Assembly: GCF_038446665.1 (NCBI RefSeq) | Contig: NZ_CP151802.1 | Location: 4,092,001-4,156,000 of the forward strand | DNA: 64,000 nt | Direction: 5' to 3' | Origin: Lysobacter sp. FW306-1B-D06B | GTDB taxonomy: Bacteria; Pseudomonadota; Gammaproteobacteria; Xanthomonadales; Xanthomonadaceae | Shown: positions 8,976 through 17,279 of the stretch, piece by piece | Layout of the letters: each line of letters begins with the position of its first letter | How positions within the stretch are numbered: the first letter of the stretch is position 1 | Notes under the pieces: model-generated | What the model was told of the DNA's origin: nothing | Seen by the model: the letters and a program-made list of their open reading frames with translations, nothing else | Database searches by the model: none | Program-made: the position numbers and the translations under genes

Positions 8976-9074
8976 GTCGTTCCAGCGAAAGCTGGAACCC
9001 ATGTTGATCTTCCTGCCGTGAAATCGAACCCAAGAGCAAAAGCAAAATGGATCCCAGCTTTCGCTGGGATGACG
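8976..9074. repeat. Inverted repeat before fliP
   Basis: The arms are GTCGTTCCAGCGAAAGCTGG (8976-8995) and its near-complement ending TTCGCTGGGATGAC (about 9048-9074). This is the same family as the inner arms at 6021-6117 and lies in the fliO-fliP gap, where it produces an open but non-native upstream extension of fliP. Confidence 0.85.
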
Positions 9075-9122
9075 GGATATGCCCGTTGCGTTGGGGTGAC
9101 GGAGAGGCACCACTCCACCGGG

Positions 9123-9968
9123 ATGACGTCGGAACTCGTCCGCCGCATCGCCATCGCCCTGTCCCTCGCCCTGGCGCTGCTCTTCATCGCGCCGGCCTTC
9201 CTGCCCGTCCGCGCACAGGCGCTGCCCACGCCGGTTTCCACGCAGGCCCAGTCCGCGCCGGCGCCGGCGTCGCCCGCGCTGGCCGCGTTGAACAAGCCGT
9301 TGCCCTCGGTCACGGTCGGCAAGATCGGTGGCGAACCGGTCAGCATGCCGATGCAGGTGCTGCTGCTGATGACCGGCATCACGCTGCTGCCGGCGGCGTT
9401 GCTGGGACTGACGGCGTTCACGCGCATCATCATCGTGCTGGGCCTGCTTCGACAGGCACTGGGCACCGGGCAGACGCCGAGCAACCAGGTGCTGATGGCG
9501 CTGGCGTTGTTCCTCACCGCGATGGTGATGACGCCGGTGTTCGACCAGGCCTGGGCCGCCGGCATCGCGCCCTACCTCAACGACCAGATGGATTTCCGCA
9601 GCGCATGGACCGCCGCGTCCGAGCCGTTCCGCGGTTTCATGCTCGCGCAGATCCGCGAGACCGACCTGATGACGTTCGCCGGGCTGTCCAACAGCGGCCC
9701 GTATGCGACGCCGCAGGACGTGCCCTTCAGCGTGCTGGCCGCGTCGTTCCTCACCAGCGAGTTGAAGACCGCGTTCGAGATCGCGTTCCTGATCTACATC
9801 CCGTTCGTGATCATCGACCTGGTCGTGGCGAGCGTGCTGATGTCGATGGGCATGATGATGCTCTCGCCGATGCTGATCTCGGCGCCGTTCAAGATCCTGC
9901 TGTTCGTGCTGGTGGACGGCTGGGTGCTGGTGGTCGGTTCGCTCGCCGCCAGCTTCAACGTGGCGTGA
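9123..9968 (+). CDS. fliP: Flagellar export gate protein FliP
   Basis: FliP forms the pentameric core of the flagellar type III export gate with FliQ and FliR. ATG 9123 gives 281 residues with a cleavable-type signal sequence (residues 1-30, cut near VRAQA) and four membrane helices. The conserved motifs LLLMTGITLLPAALLGLTAF and the C-terminal SMGMMMLSPMLISAPFKILL are present. The frame opens at 8928, but the extra N-terminal part is repeat-derived. fliQ starts 4 bases after the stop. Confidence 0.96.
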   Translation: MTSELVRRIAIALSLALALLFIAPAFLPVRAQALPTPVSTQAQSAPAPASPALAALNKPLPSVTVGKIGGEPVSMPMQVLLLMTGITLLPAALLGLTAFTRIIIVLGLLRQALGTGQTPSNQVLMALALFLTAMVMTPVFDQAWAAGIAPYLNDQMDFRSAWTAASEPFRGFMLAQIRETDLMTFAGLSNSGPYATPQDVPFSVLAASFLTSELKTAFEIAFLIYIPFVIIDLVVASVLMSMGMMMLSPMLISAPFKILLFVLVDGWVLVVGSLAASFNVA

Positions 9969-9972
9969 CGTC

Positions 9973-10242
9973 ATGACGCCGGAAACCGCCCTCACCGAAA
10001 TCGGCCGCGGCCTGCAGATGGCGCTGGTGCTGGGCGCGCCGCCGCTCATCGCCGTGCTCGTCGTCGGCGTGGTCGTCGGCATCGTGCAGGCCGCCACGCA
10101 GATCAACGAACCCACGATCGGCTTCGTCGTGAAGGCCATCGCGCTGGTGGCGACGCTGGCGCTCACCGGGCACTTCCTGCTCGGGAAGATGGTGGCGTTC
10201 ACGGCGGATCTGTTTCATCGGATTCCGCACTTGGTGGGGTGA
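9973..10242 (+). CDS. fliQ: Flagellar export gate protein FliQ
   Basis: This is an 89-residue protein with two membrane helices and the FliQ signature around VGVVVGIVQAATQINEPTIG. Four FliQ subunits pack around FliP-FliR to complete the helical export gate. Length and motif are typical. It follows fliP by 4 bases; a 323-base repeat-filled gap separates it from fliR. Confidence 0.96.
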   Translation: MTPETALTEIGRGLQMALVLGAPPLIAVLVVGVVVGIVQAATQINEPTIGFVVKAIALVATLALTGHFLLGKMVAFTADLFHRIPHLVG

Positions 10243-10565
10243 GGCCGGCCGTTTACGCCGCACTGCCGCGTGGCCTGCCGAACGACCGGCCATGGATGGC
10301 CGGGCCGGGCGATCCGAAGCCAATCGCGTCCCGCCATGGATGGCAGTGAGAGAGAAGGAAGCATCGTGCAAGCAGACATCGCCCACCTTTCACCGTTCGT
10401 CCTGAGCGCAGGCGCGAAGCGCCGAAGTCGAAGGATGGACGGGATGCAGGCGGCTCCATTGGCGCGTGAGGCCCGCTCGCCCTTCGACTTCGGGCCTGCG
10501 GCCCTACGCTCAGGACGAACGGGGAATACCTTGGCGCCCTTCCGTCGTCGAATGCAGGCGGCCTG
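10243..10565. repeat. Repeat-filled gap between fliQ and fliR
   Basis: No gene is seen in these 323 bases. A pair of CCATGGATGGC-containing repeats lies at about 10290-10348. A large inverted repeat at 10393-10523 has arms CGTTCGTCCTGAGCG / CGCTCAGGACGAACG with inner stems GCGAAGCGC and GGGCCTGCGGCCC. The CGTTCGTCCTGAGCG family recurs at 19001, 26308, 36400, 42682 and 46922. fliQ and fliR are normally adjacent, so the repeats have opened up a conserved pair. Confidence 0.85.
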
Positions 10566-11354
10566 ATGGAACCCACCACCGCCACCGTCATCGACGGCCT
10601 CAACCTGTTCGGCATGCTCGGCACCGTGCTGTGGCATGCCATCCGCATCGGTGCGGCGATGCAGGCGATGCCGATGCTGGGCGGTCGCAGCATGCCGATG
10701 CGCGCGCGACTCATGGTGACGCTGGCGATTTCCGGCGCGTTGTCGGCGCTGCTGCCGACGCCGCCCGCGGCCGGCGTGGATGCGATGACAGTCCTCACCG
10801 TGCTGCGCGAATTCGCCGTCGGCATCGCCATCGGCACGATCCTGCGCCTGGCCTTCGAGGCCGGGCAGTTCGCCGGCGAACTGGTGTCGCAGGGCATGGG
10901 CCTGTCGTTCGCGACGATGGCCGACCCGCTCAGCGGTGCGTCCTCGCCGGTGCTGGCGCAGTGGTTCTACCTCGTGTTCGGCCTGCTGTTCTTCACCTTC
11001 GACGGCCACCTGGCGCTGGTGAAGCTGCTGCTGGACAGCTACCACGCGCTGCCGCTGGGCACGCCGCTGGTGGACGTGCAGCAGTTCCTGTCGGTGGTGC
11101 CGACGTTCTTCTCCACCGCGTTGCAGGCCGGGCTGCTGCTGGCGCTGCCGGTGATCGTCGCGCTGCTGGCGGTGAACCTCGCCTTCGGCGTGCTGGCGCG
11201 CGCGGCGCCGCAGCTCAACCCCGTGCAGCTGGGCCTGCCGGTGGCGCTGCTGGTCGGGCTGGTGCTGCTGATGCTTCTGGCACGGGAGCTGCAGGGACCG
11301 GTGGAGCGCTTGTTCGATGAAGCGTTCAACGCGGCGCGGGCGCTGACGGCTTGA
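10566..11354 (+). CDS. fliR: Flagellar export gate protein FliR
   Basis: FliR is the single-copy component of the FliPQR export gate. The 262-residue product is almost all membrane helices and carries the FliR pattern of Arg/Met-rich N-terminal helices (RIGAAMQAMPMLGGRSMP) and GEFAGQFAGELVSQGMGLSF-like central helix. The length is normal. It is preceded by a long repeat, so its translation is probably not coupled to fliQ. Confidence 0.95.
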   Translation: MEPTTATVIDGLNLFGMLGTVLWHAIRIGAAMQAMPMLGGRSMPMRARLMVTLAISGALSALLPTPPAAGVDAMTVLTVLREFAVGIAIGTILRLAFEAGQFAGELVSQGMGLSFATMADPLSGASSPVLAQWFYLVFGLLFFTFDGHLALVKLLLDSYHALPLGTPLVDVQQFLSVVPTFFSTALQAGLLLALPVIVALLAVNLAFGVLARAAPQLNPVQLGLPVALLVGLVLLMLLARELQGPVERLFDEAFNAARALTA

Positions 11355-11357
11355 ACC

Positions 11358-11469
11358 CCCTCCCCTGCTTGCAGCCCCTGGAGCCCGGGTAAGCGCAGCG
11401 CACCCGGGGACTGGCCGCGTGCCAGTTGCCGGACGCCACCCCGAGTGCGCTTCGCTTACCCGGGCTACG
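11358..11469. repeat. Hybrid repeat in front of flhB
   Basis: A partial CCCTCCCCTGCTTGCAG arm (about 11359-11374) is directly joined to a CCCGGGTAAGCG...CGCTTACCCGGG inverted repeat (11383-11466). It looks like one repeat family inserted into another. The sigma-54 promoter of flhB starts 17 bases after it. Confidence 0.8.
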
Positions 11470-11485
11470 CAGGCGAAGAAGGCGT

Positions 11486-11502
11486 TTGGCACGCTCGCTG
11501 CA
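11486..11502 (+). promoter_or_regulatory. Sigma-54 promoter for flhB
   Basis: TTGGCACG-CTCG-CTGCA matches the sigma-54 consensus TTGGCACG-N4-TTGCW except for one base. The invariant GG (11488-11489) and GC (11500-11501) are exactly 10 bases apart. Transcription would start near 11513, about 20 bases before the flhB ATG at 11533. In Pseudomonas and Xanthomonas the flhA/flhB-level flagellar genes are RpoN/FleQ dependent, so the site fits. Confidence 0.75.
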
Positions 11503-11532
11503 GGGATCGGCTGGCCGAGGGAATGAACGCCG

Positions 11533-12684
11533 ATGTCCGAAGACCAGGAAGACAAAACCGAACAGCCATCAGAAAAACGATTGCGCGAAGCGCGCGAACG
11601 CGGCGACGTTCCGCGATCGCGCGAATTGGGCAACGTGGCGGTGCTCGGCTGCGCGGCGATGGCGCTGGTCGCGACCGGCTCCAGCATCGGCACCGCGTCG
11701 CAGGACTGGCTGCGCGAAGCGCTCACCCTCGATCAGGCGATGCTCGGCCAGCACGACCGCCTCCTCACGCACGCCGCGCTGCTGCTGCTCGGCCTGGTCA
11801 AGCCGATGCTGCCCATCCTGCTGGCCGCGCTGGCCGCATGCTTCATCGCGCCGGCGGTGATGGGCGGATTGCGCTTCGCGTCGAAGTCGCTCGCCCCGGA
11901 TTTCGCGCGCATGAGCCCGATGGCAGGCCTCAAGCGCATGTACGGAAAGGAAAGTCTCGCCGAGCTGGTGCGCTCGGTCCTGCGCGTGCTGCTCATCGGC
12001 GGCCTCGGCGGCATGGTGGTGTACGGCGCGTTCACCCACCTGATCGACATGGCGAAGATGCCGCTGAATGAAGCCGTCGGCGTGGGCCTGTCGTTGATCA
12101 CCAAGGCGGTGCTGGCGATGGTCGGCGCACTCGGCGTACTGGCGCTGATCGACGTGCCCTGGCAGCACTTCCAGTACCGCAACAAGCTCAAGATGAGCAA
12201 GCAGGAACTGCGCGACGAATACAAGGAAAGCGAAGGCAATCCGGAAGTGAAGGCGCGTGTGCGCCAGATCGCCGCGCAGCTGTCGCGCCGCCAGATGATG
12301 GAAGCGGTACCGACCGCCGACGTGATCGTCACCAACCCGACCCACTTCGCCGTCGCGCTCAAGTACGAGGCCGGCAAGATGCGCGCGCCCAAGGTCGTCG
12401 CCAAGGGCGTGGACGAGATGGCGCTGGCCATCCGCGACGTGGCCGGCAAGCACCGGGTCAGCATCGTCGAGGCACCGCCTCTGGCACGCGCCTTGTATCG
12501 GCATGCGCAGATCGACCAGGAGATCCCGGTGAAGCTCTACGCGGCCGTCGCGCAGGTGTTGTCCTACGTCTACCAGCTCAAGCGCTGGCACCCCGCGCAC
12601 GGGCCGATGCCGAGCCTGGGCGATGTCTCCGTGGACTCCGTGCTGGCCGATGGCGCAGCCGATGACGGAAAGCCGACGGCATGA
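11533..12684 (+). CDS. flhB: Flagellar export switch protein FlhB
   Basis: FlhB is the export-gate protein that switches substrate class from rod/hook to filament after autocleavage. The 383-residue product begins with the usual charged DQEDKTEQPSEKRL segment, has four membrane helices, and carries the self-cleaving NPTH motif at residues 268-271. FliK (4571) is its partner. The stop overlaps the flhA start by 4 bases. Confidence 0.97.
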   Translation: MSEDQEDKTEQPSEKRLREARERGDVPRSRELGNVAVLGCAAMALVATGSSIGTASQDWLREALTLDQAMLGQHDRLLTHAALLLLGLVKPMLPILLAALAACFIAPAVMGGLRFASKSLAPDFARMSPMAGLKRMYGKESLAELVRSVLRVLLIGGLGGMVVYGAFTHLIDMAKMPLNEAVGVGLSLITKAVLAMVGALGVLALIDVPWQHFQYRNKLKMSKQELRDEYKESEGNPEVKARVRQIAAQLSRRQMMEAVPTADVIVTNPTHFAVALKYEAGKMRAPKVVAKGVDEMALAIRDVAGKHRVSIVEAPPLARALYRHAQIDQEIPVKLYAAVAQVLSYVYQLKRWHPAHGPMPSLGDVSVDSVLADGAADDGKPTA

Positions 12685-14747
12685 GCAGTCAGTTCTCTGT
12701 CGCCAACATGGGCCACGCCGTGAAGAGCGGCCTGGCGACGCCGGTGATCGTGCTGGCGATGCTCGCCATGGTCATCGTGCCGCTCTCGCCGCTGGTGCTG
12801 GACGCGCTGTTCACCGTCAACATCGCCATGTCGCTGGTGGTGCTGCTGGCGGTGGTGTACGTCAAGCGGCCGCTGGAGTTCTCGATCTTCCCCAGCGTGC
12901 TGCTGCTGGTCACGCTGCTGCGCCTGGCGCTGAACGTCGCCTCCACCCGCGTGGTGCTGCTGCACGGCCACCAGGGCCCGGCGGCGGCGGGCCACGTGAT
13001 CGAATCCTTCGGCCAGTTCGTCATCGGCGGCAGCTTCGCGGTCGGCATCGTGGTGTTCGCGATCCTGACCATCGTCAACTTCGTCGTCGTCACCAAGGGC
13101 GCCGGGCGTATCTCGGAAGTGTCGGCGCGCTTCATCCTCGACGCCCTGCCCGGCAAGCAGATGGCGATCGACGCCGACCTCAACGCCGGCCTGCTCACCC
13201 GCGAAGACGCGAAGATGCGCCGCGAGGAAGTGCGCGCGGAAGCCGACTTCTACGGTTCGATGGACGGCGCCAGCAAGTTCGTGCGCGGCGACGCCATCGC
13301 CGGCCTGCTGATCCTGGCGATCAACATCATCGGCGGCGTGCTGATCGGCGTGCTCCAGCACGAGATGACGTTCAAGGACGCAGGCACCACGTACGTGTTG
13401 CTGGCGATCGGCGACGGCCTGGTCGCGCAGCTGCCGGCGCTGCTGATCTCCACCGCGGTCGCCATGCTGGTCACGCGCGCCACGCGCGAACAGGAAATGG
13501 GCGCGGCGGTCACCACGCAGGTGCTGCACCCGCGTGCGCTGGCCGTGGCGGCGGCGCTGATGGCGCTGGTCGGCATCGTGCCGGGCATGCCGAACGTGCC
13601 GTTCCTGATCCTGGCGGCGATGCTGGGATACGCGGCATGGCGGCTGCACAAGCGCTCGCTGGCGCCGCCGACGGACGTGATCGAAGGCGAGCTGGCCACC
13701 GCGGCCGCCGCCGCGCAGCCGGAACTGAGCTGGGACGAACTGCGTCCGGTCGAGCCGCTGGGCCTGGAAGTGGGTTATCGCCTGATCGCGCTGGTCGACA
13801 AGAACCAGGGCGGCGAACTGCTGGCGCGCCTGAAGGGCGTGCGCCGCAAATTGACGCAGGACCTGGGTTTCCTGATTCCCGCCGTGCACGTGCGCGACAA
13901 CCTCGAACTGGCGCCGGGCCTGTACCGCGTGCTGGTGCACGGCGTGCCGATCGCCAGCGGCGAGATCCACCCCGACCGCCACCTCGCGCTCGACCCGGGC
14001 CACGTGTTCGGCAAGCTCGAAGGCATTCCCGGCAAGGACCCGGCGTTCGGACTGGACGCGGTGTGGATCCAGCCGGGCCAGCGCGCGCAGGCCGAATCGC
14101 TGGGCTACACGGTGGTCGATGCGGCCACCGTGGTCGCCACGCACCTGTCGCATCTGGTGCGCGAACGCGCCGCCGAACTGCTCGGCCACGAGGAAGTGCA
14201 GCAGCTGCTGGCCACGCTGGGCCGCGCCTCGCCGCGCCTGGTCGAAGACCTGACGCCGAAGCTGCTGCCGCTGTCGACCGTGGTGCGCGTGCTGCAGTCG
14301 CTATTGGCCGAACGCGTGCCGGTGCGGCAGCTGCGGCAGATCGTCGAAGCGTTGCTGGAACACGGCGCGCACACGCAGGACCCGGCGCTGCTGACGGCCG
14401 CCGTGCGCACCGCGCTGGGCCGATTCATCGTCCAGGAACTCAACGGACTGGGCGCCGAACTGCCCGTCTATACCTTGGCGCCGGCTTTGGAACGGGTATT
14501 GCAGGACTCCGTCAGCGGCCAGGGCGCCGCGCTGGAACCCGGACTCGCCGAGCGTCTGCATCAGAACCTCAGCGAGTGCGTCACCCGCCAGGAAGGCCGC
14601 GGCGAACCCGCGGTGCTGCTGGTTCCCGGTGGGATCCGTTCCGCGATCGCCCGGCTCGTGCGGCACAGCGTCCCCGCGCTGACCGTGCTGGCCTACGGCG
14701 AAGTGCCGGAGGACAAGCGGTTGCGGTTGGTGGGGTCGGTGGGGTGA
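12681..14747 (+). CDS. flhA: Flagellar export gate protein FlhA
   Basis: FlhA is the nonameric export-gate protein; its cytoplasmic domain docks cargo-chaperone complexes. The 688-residue product has about eight N-terminal membrane helices, the conserved cytoplasmic FHIPEP loop (AIDADLNAGLLTREDAKMRR), and a C-terminal cytoplasmic domain of about 330 residues. The length is normal. It overlaps flhB and is followed by a 204-base repeat before flhF. Confidence 0.97.
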   Translation: MSSQFSVANMGHAVKSGLATPVIVLAMLAMVIVPLSPLVLDALFTVNIAMSLVVLLAVVYVKRPLEFSIFPSVLLLVTLLRLALNVASTRVVLLHGHQGPAAAGHVIESFGQFVIGGSFAVGIVVFAILTIVNFVVVTKGAGRISEVSARFILDALPGKQMAIDADLNAGLLTREDAKMRREEVRAEADFYGSMDGASKFVRGDAIAGLLILAINIIGGVLIGVLQHEMTFKDAGTTYVLLAIGDGLVAQLPALLISTAVAMLVTRATREQEMGAAVTTQVLHPRALAVAAALMALVGIVPGMPNVPFLILAAMLGYAAWRLHKRSLAPPTDVIEGELATAAAAAQPELSWDELRPVEPLGLEVGYRLIALVDKNQGGELLARLKGVRRKLTQDLGFLIPAVHVRDNLELAPGLYRVLVHGVPIASGEIHPDRHLALDPGHVFGKLEGIPGKDPAFGLDAVWIQPGQRAQAESLGYTVVDAATVVATHLSHLVRERAAELLGHEEVQQLLATLGRASPRLVEDLTPKLLPLSTVVRVLQSLLAERVPVRQLRQIVEALLEHGAHTQDPALLTAAVRTALGRFIVQELNGLGAELPVYTLAPALERVLQDSVSGQGAALEPGLAERLHQNLSECVTRQEGRGEPAVLLVPGGIRSAIARLVRHSVPALTVLAYGEVPEDKRLRLVGSVG

Positions 14748-14750
14748 AAA

Positions 14751-14943
14751 GCCGGGATTGGGAGTTCGGGATTGGGGATTCGTAGGAGCAAAAGCATGAC
14801 TCACGCCCACTTCAATGATTCGCCGGTCGCCCCTCCGCTTTTGCGAATCCCGAATCTCGAATCACGAATCCCGGCTTTACCGAATCTCGAATCACGAATC
14901 CCCGCTTCACCCAATCCCGAATCCCGAATCCCGAATCCCGGCT
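14751..14943. repeat. GAATCCCGAATC direct/inverted repeat before flhF
   Basis: An arm with GGGATTGGGAGTTCGGGATT (14754-14773) faces a longer right arm (14842-14943) built from repeated units GAATCTCGAATCACGAATCC and GAATCCCGAATCCCGAATCC. The right arm ends 8 bases before the flhF start codon. The unit count looks prone to slippage between strains. Confidence 0.85.
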
Positions 14944-14951
14944 GTTAAACC

Positions 14952-17279
14952 ATGCGAATCAAACGTTTCATCGCCCCCGACATGCGCACCGCGCTGCGCA
15001 TGGTGCGCGACGAACAGGGGCCCGATGCGGTGATCCTGTCGAACCGTCCGGTCGAGGACGGCATCGAGATCGTCTCGGCCACCGACTACGACGAATCCCT
15101 GGCGCAGCAGGCCCTGCGCGCCGCGTTGCCGTCGCTGCCCGCCGCGCCCGCGCCGGTGGCCTCGCCGAGCACGCCGGCGACGGTGGCGGCGGTGGTGCCG
15201 ATGACGAAGTCGATGTCGAATGCCTCGAACGAAGCTCCCCCTCCCCTGCGTGCAGGGGGTGAGGAGGGACGTCTGCGCGCCACTGGCGCGCGTCCCGACG
15301 AACGCCTTCGGGCTATGCCCGAAGGCCGGGACAGTTGGGGAGGGGTCGCGAAGCCGCGCAGCGGCGAGCTCGGCGCTGACGCGCCTCACTACTCCCTCCC
15401 AACCTCCCCCGCCAAGGAGGGGGAGGAGCAAAAAAGCTCGCGCATGTCCTCGCTCGCCGCACTGCTCACCAAGCCGGTGAAGGGCAAGCCCGCCTGGACC
15501 GCGCCGTCGGCCGAGTCCACCGTCGAAATGGAGCGCGTGGAAATGCAGCGCATCGAAATCGAAGACGAAGAACCCGCCGTCGTCGCGCTCTCCGACAAGG
15601 CACGCGCGAAGATCGCCGAATCCCCGATCCGCGGCCGCGCCGTGTTCGCCATCGGCGACGGCACGCGCGTGGAAACCGCGCCGCGCGCGCCGAAGGTCGA
15701 GACGCAGGTGGCCGACGCGCGCCCCAAGCCCGACACCTCGCGCTTCGACGCGATGATGGCCGCGCTGATCCCGCAGGGGGAGAAGTTCGAGGCGGCAGCG
15801 GCGGCGTTCGCGCAGACCGCACCCGCCGGCACCAGCGCATCGCACGATGCGCCGGTGCAGGAAGCAACAAGGGACAGCGTCACCGACCCGACACACGTCG
15901 CGCCCACGGCTGCGGTCGGAATCGGTGACGCTGCTCCCTCTCTATCGGCCGATGTCGCCGCGCTTGAAGGGGCGCGGACGACGCAGCCCAGCGAGCCGAT
16001 CTCGCACGAATACCGCAGCCTTGCGGATCTGTGGAGCGATGACGCTTTGCTTCCCTCTCCCGACGGGAGAGGGATCGAGGGTGAGGGGCGCAATCAGGAC
16101 CACCTCGCCGATGGCACTGCCTTCAAGGGTTCTGCCTCCTACGTCGATCTGTTGACGAATCACTCCGTTGCCCCTCACCCCGACCCCCAAGCCCAAACGC
16201 ACAGCGTTTGGGCGTTCGATGGCGCGCGAACCAGTGGTTCGCAAGCAGCGCCCTCTCACTCCGAGAGGAGAGGGGCTCAAGCGCTCGCGCCTCAAACGCC
16301 CGCCGCTGCGCCCCACCTCCACGCCGTCGCCGACGCACGCGACCCGTCCATGCTCGCCATGCGCGACGAACTGGCGACGATGCGCGCGATGATCGAGCGC
16401 GAGTTCGGTCAGCTCACCGTCGAACGCCTGCGCGGTTCGCCGGCGCGCGCGGCGGCGTTCGACCTGCTGATGAGCTACGGCTGCGACGAGAATCTGGCGC
16501 AGACGATCGCCGGCCGCATCGACGCCCGCCTCGACCCGGCGCAGGTGCGCGAGCCGATGCTGGAAGAACTGGCGCGCGCGATCTCCGTCGCCCGCCACGA
16601 ACCCATCGACGACGGCGGCGTGATCGCCCTGGTCGGCCCGACCGGCGCCGGCAAGACGACCACCGCCGCCAAGCTCGCCGCGCGTTTCGCCCAGCGCCAC
16701 CGGGCCCGCGACGTCGCCCTGGTCACCACCGACACCGAGCGCCCCGGCGCGACGGAGCAGCTGCACATCCTCGGCCGCCGACTGGGCGTGACGGTGTGCG
16801 AGGCCAACGGCCCGGAAGCGCTGAACGACGCCCTCGACCAGCTCGCCGACTACCCGCTGGTGCTGGTCGACACCGCCGGCCACGGCCTGCGCGACCGCGC
16901 CCTGCTCGGCCAGATCCTGTGGCTGCGCGCGGCCAAGCGCGTGCGCAGCCTGCTCGTGCTGCCGGCCAACACGAATGCCCATGACCTGGGCGAAGTGGTG
17001 CGCCGCTACCGCCCGGCCTCACCGGAAGGCGTGGTGCTGACCAAGCTGGACGAGACCGGCCGCCTGGGTTCGCCCCTGTCGGTGCTGGTCCAGCACGGCC
17101 TGAGCCTGGCCTACACCACCGACGGCCAGCAGGTCCCGACCGACATCGCCGCCGCGGACGCACGCCGTCTCGTTTTGACCCTCGAGAAAGTGCGACGTGC
17201 TGCCGATAACCCCCTCGGGTCTCTCGACGCCCGTCCTGTGACCCTCCCCACCGAGGACCGCCATGCCATCGCCAGCTGA
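14952..17279 (+). CDS. flhF: Flagellar biosynthesis GTPase FlhF with repeat-derived linkers
   Basis: FlhF is the SRP-family GTPase that sets polar flagellar position and number. The N-terminal B domain is intact (RIKRFIAPDMRTALRMVRDE). The NG GTPase domain is at about residues 470-760 with the P-loop GPTGAGKTT near residue 560 and the VDTAGHG switch. The 775-residue length is much greater than typical (about 400-550) because the linker between B and N domains holds two palindromic-repeat blocks in frame (residues about 94-160 and 366-442). It overlaps flhG by 17 bases. Confidence 0.95.
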   Translation: MRIKRFIAPDMRTALRMVRDEQGPDAVILSNRPVEDGIEIVSATDYDESLAQQALRAALPSLPAAPAPVASPSTPATVAAVVPMTKSMSNASNEAPPPLRAGGEEGRLRATGARPDERLRAMPEGRDSWGGVAKPRSGELGADAPHYSLPTSPAKEGEEQKSSRMSSLAALLTKPVKGKPAWTAPSAESTVEMERVEMQRIEIEDEEPAVVALSDKARAKIAESPIRGRAVFAIGDGTRVETAPRAPKVETQVADARPKPDTSRFDAMMAALIPQGEKFEAAAAAFAQTAPAGTSASHDAPVQEATRDSVTDPTHVAPTAAVGIGDAAPSLSADVAALEGARTTQPSEPISHEYRSLADLWSDDALLPSPDGRGIEGEGRNQDHLADGTAFKGSASYVDLLTNHSVAPHPDPQAQTHSVWAFDGARTSGSQAAPSHSERRGAQALAPQTPAAAPHLHAVADARDPSMLAMRDELATMRAMIEREFGQLTVERLRGSPARAAAFDLLMSYGCDENLAQTIAGRIDARLDPAQVREPMLEELARAISVARHEPIDDGGVIALVGPTGAGKTTTAAKLAARFAQRHRARDVALVTTDTERPGATEQLHILGRRLGVTVCEANGPEALNDALDQLADYPLVLVDTAGHGLRDRALLGQILWLRAAKRVRSLLVLPANTNAHDLGEVVRRYRPASPEGVVLTKLDETGRLGSPLSVLVQHGLSLAYTTDGQQVPTDIAAADARRLVLTLEKVRRAADNPLGSLDARPVTLPTEDRHAIAS
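15231..15431. repeat. Palindromic repeat inside flhF, copy 1
   Basis: The left arm CCCCCTCCCCTGCGTGCAGG begins near 15237 and the right arm contains CCCAACCTCCCCC and GGAGGGGGAGGAG up to 15427. Between them are AGTTGGGGAGGGGTCGCGAA and GGCGAGCTCGGCGCTGACGCGCC, as in the copy inside cheA. The reading frame of flhF is preserved across about 200 bases. Confidence 0.85.
16049..16275. repeat. Palindromic repeat inside flhF, copy 2
   Basis: CCCTCTCCC-GAC-GGGAGAGGG (about 16053-16073) faces a second half with GCCCCTCACCCCGACCCC and CCTCTC...GAGAGG (16251-16275). A short palindrome CCCAAACGC-ACA-GCGTTTGGG lies between at about 16193-16213. This variant resembles the 8222 hairpin in fliO more than the CCCTCCCC type. 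Confidence 0.8.
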
